The notes beneath the pieces were generated by a model. The model did no database searches. It saw only the letters and a program-made list of their open reading frames with translations, and was not told where the DNA came from. Shown here piece by piece: positions 62,972 through 64,000 of a stretch of DNA of 64,000 nt (positions within the stretch are counted from its first letter, which is position 1; every line of letters starts with the position of its first letter). Origin of the DNA: Thermococcus celericrescens (GTDB lineage: Archaea > Methanobacteriota_B > Thermococci > Thermococcales > Thermococcaceae); NCBI RefSeq assembly GCF_001484195.1, contig NZ_LLYW01000023.1:1-64000 (forward strand), written 5' to 3'. The position numbers and the translations under genes are program-made.

Positions 62972-63910
62972 ATGTCCACTTACATCATCGAGACTGAGAA
63001 GCTCACCAAATTCTTCGGCAGGATGAACGTTGTGTATCATCTCAACCTTAAGGTTCCTAAAGGTGCAGTCTACGGCTTTCTCGGCCCCAACGGCGCCGGA
63101 AAGACCACCACAATAAAAATGCTTACCGGGGCGCTGAAGCCGACCTACGGCGAGATAAGAATTTTTGGCCTCGATATGCCGAGTGAGAGGGTTGAGATAA
63201 TGCGAAAGGTCGGCTACATGCCCGAGAAGCCCCTTGCGTATGATGACATGACGATTTTCGAGTTCCTGACCTATATGGGCCGTCTCTTAGGTCTTCCCAA
63301 GGAGGAGGCCGTGAAGCAGGCGAGGGAGCTGATGGCCTACACCGGAGTTGGAAAGCTGGCCTTCAACAGGATACGGGAGCTCTCAAGCGGTCAGAGGCAG
63401 AGGGTTACCTTTGCCATGGCCCTTCTCGGGAACCCCGAACTGCTGATCCTCGACGAGCCGACGAGCAACCTCGACCCCCTCGGGAGGATGGAATTCATCG
63501 GCAGGGTTTTGGAGCTGGCCAAGGCTGGAAAGACCATCTTCATAAGCTCCCACATAGTCAGCGAGATAGAGAGGATGTGCAACCACGTCGGCCTGATCAA
63601 GGACGGCCAGCTCATCGAACAGGGGCGCGTTAGAGACCTGGTGAATGTTGAGGGGACAGATTACGACGTTGTTGTCTCGGACAACGGGAAGCTCCTTGAG
63701 TTCCTGAAGGATAAGGTCTACGTAAGGGAAGCCTGGGAAGAGGAGGGAATCCTCCGAGTGAAGCTCGACGAGAGGTTCGCGGAGCGGTTCTTCTTTGAGC
63801 TACCTGCCTTTCTGGCCAAAGAGGGACTCGCTCTCAAGCTCTTCAAGTCCCACACGAGTCCGCTGGAGAGGATCCTGATGAAACGCTTCAACGTGGGGTG
63901 GAAGGAATGA
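62972..63910 (+). CDS. ABC transporter ATP-binding protein
   Basis: 312 aa. ATPase subunit of a DrrA/CcmA-type export ABC transporter. Walker A GPNGAGKTTTIKML, signature LSSGQRQRVTFAMA, Walker B LLILDEPTSNLDP, H-loop FISSHIVSE, and a C-terminal extension (about 215-312) of the kind that regulates drug or lipid exporters. The stop overlaps the start of the next gene (ATGA), so the ATPase and permease are translated together. Cargo unknown. Confidence 0.93.
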   Translation: MSTYIIETEKLTKFFGRMNVVYHLNLKVPKGAVYGFLGPNGAGKTTTIKMLTGALKPTYGEIRIFGLDMPSERVEIMRKVGYMPEKPLAYDDMTIFEFLTYMGRLLGLPKEEAVKQARELMAYTGVGKLAFNRIRELSSGQRQRVTFAMALLGNPELLILDEPTSNLDPLGRMEFIGRVLELAKAGKTIFISSHIVSEIERMCNHVGLIKDGQLIEQGRVRDLVNVEGTDYDVVVSDNGKLLEFLKDKVYVREAWEEEGILRVKLDERFAERFFFELPAFLAKEGLALKLFKSHTSPLERILMKRFNVGWKE

Positions 63911-64000
63911 GCGATAACGGCATGAAGCCCTTCCAGAGCGCCCTCTGGGTGGTCTTTGAGAGCGAGTTTAGGAGATTGATCCGCTCAAGGAAGCTCAAGG
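63907..64000 (+). CDS. ABC transporter permease (N-terminal part)
   Basis: First 31 codons (MSDNGMKPFQSALWVVFESE...) of a gene that runs off the window. The sequence ALWVVFESEFRRLIRSRKLK is typical of the cytosolic start of ABC-2-type permeases, before the first membrane helix. Coupled to the ATPase gene by a 4-bp overlap. Assignment rests mainly on that context. Confidence 0.65.
   Translation, partial: MSDNGMKPFQSALWVVFESEFRRLIRSRKLK

Overview
The window is a 64 kb piece of a hyperthermophilic archaeal chromosome of the order Thermococcales, most likely a Thermococcus of moderately high GC. The gene content points there: ADP-dependent phosphofructokinase, ADP-forming acyl/acetyl-CoA synthetase, HerA-Mre11-Rad50-NurA, Hef, XerA, archaeosine TGT, a THUMP-type ThiI without rhodanese, an M42 TET-type peptidase, and an Hsp20 gene with a Phr-like operator. 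Promoters have archaeal TATA boxes and many starts follow a GGTG-type ribosome binding site. Most of the window is compact housekeeping sequence; accessory DNA is limited to a few islands.

Layout. 1-2.5 kb: end of a PiT phosphate permease, archaeosine TGT, tRNA-Val(UAC). 2.5-4.6 kb: AT-rich foreign island with a hairpin-rich non-coding segment and a frameshifted Mrr-type nuclease/lectin-like gene. 4.6-9 kb: DEAD-box helicase, tRNA-Lys(CUU), a DUF835 protein, tRNA-Leu(GAG) and a decayed tnpB element. 9-24 kb: XPD/Rad3-type helicase, M42 peptidase, SfsA, GT2 glycosyltransferase, TOPRIM protein plus XerA, PfkC, ThiI and a THUMP-less ThiI paralogue, and a cysteine-synthase-like gene with a frameshift. 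24-32 kb: intact tnpB, MFS transporter, ADP-forming CoA ligase subunits, and an MgtE-like transporter divergent from two PhoU/TrkA-C genes. 32-43 kb: Hef, ScpA-Smc, three genes of the methylmalonyl-CoA branch, and a PHP phosphoesterase. 43.3-44.4 kb: non-coding accessory DNA (relic CRISPR repeats plus a mini-element). 44-57.7 kb: Maf, PIN-ATPase-KH protein, MinD, glyoxylate reductase, the end-resection operon herA-mre11-rad50-nurA, and a dihydropteroate-synthase-like protein. 57.7-64 kb: Cdc48 between two inverted mini-elements, Hsp20, a metallo-beta-lactamase-fold protein and the start of an ABC transporter operon.

The most unusual signal is a family of IS200/IS605-type elements. Two carry tnpB (one intact, one broken by three frameshifts). 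Three are roughly 400-bp copies without tnpB (43543-43949, 57856-58264, 60682-61077). They keep the same right end (GGAGGTCA), mostly the same left end behind a T(G/T)AC target, and the segment that in the tnpB elements overlaps the tnpB 3' end, where omega (guide) RNA is expected. Each also has its own TATA-like box, a long-range helix and hairpins that change sequence but keep pairing. They look like stand-alone omega-RNA-type transcription units whose 3' end would read a guide from flanking DNA and might be used by a TnpB in trans. This is inference from sequence and needs RNA data. One copy ends at the cdc48 stop codon and another lies 28 bp upstream of the cdc48 start, apparently supplying its TATA box.

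No rRNA, replication origin, intact CRISPR array or complete dif site was seen.
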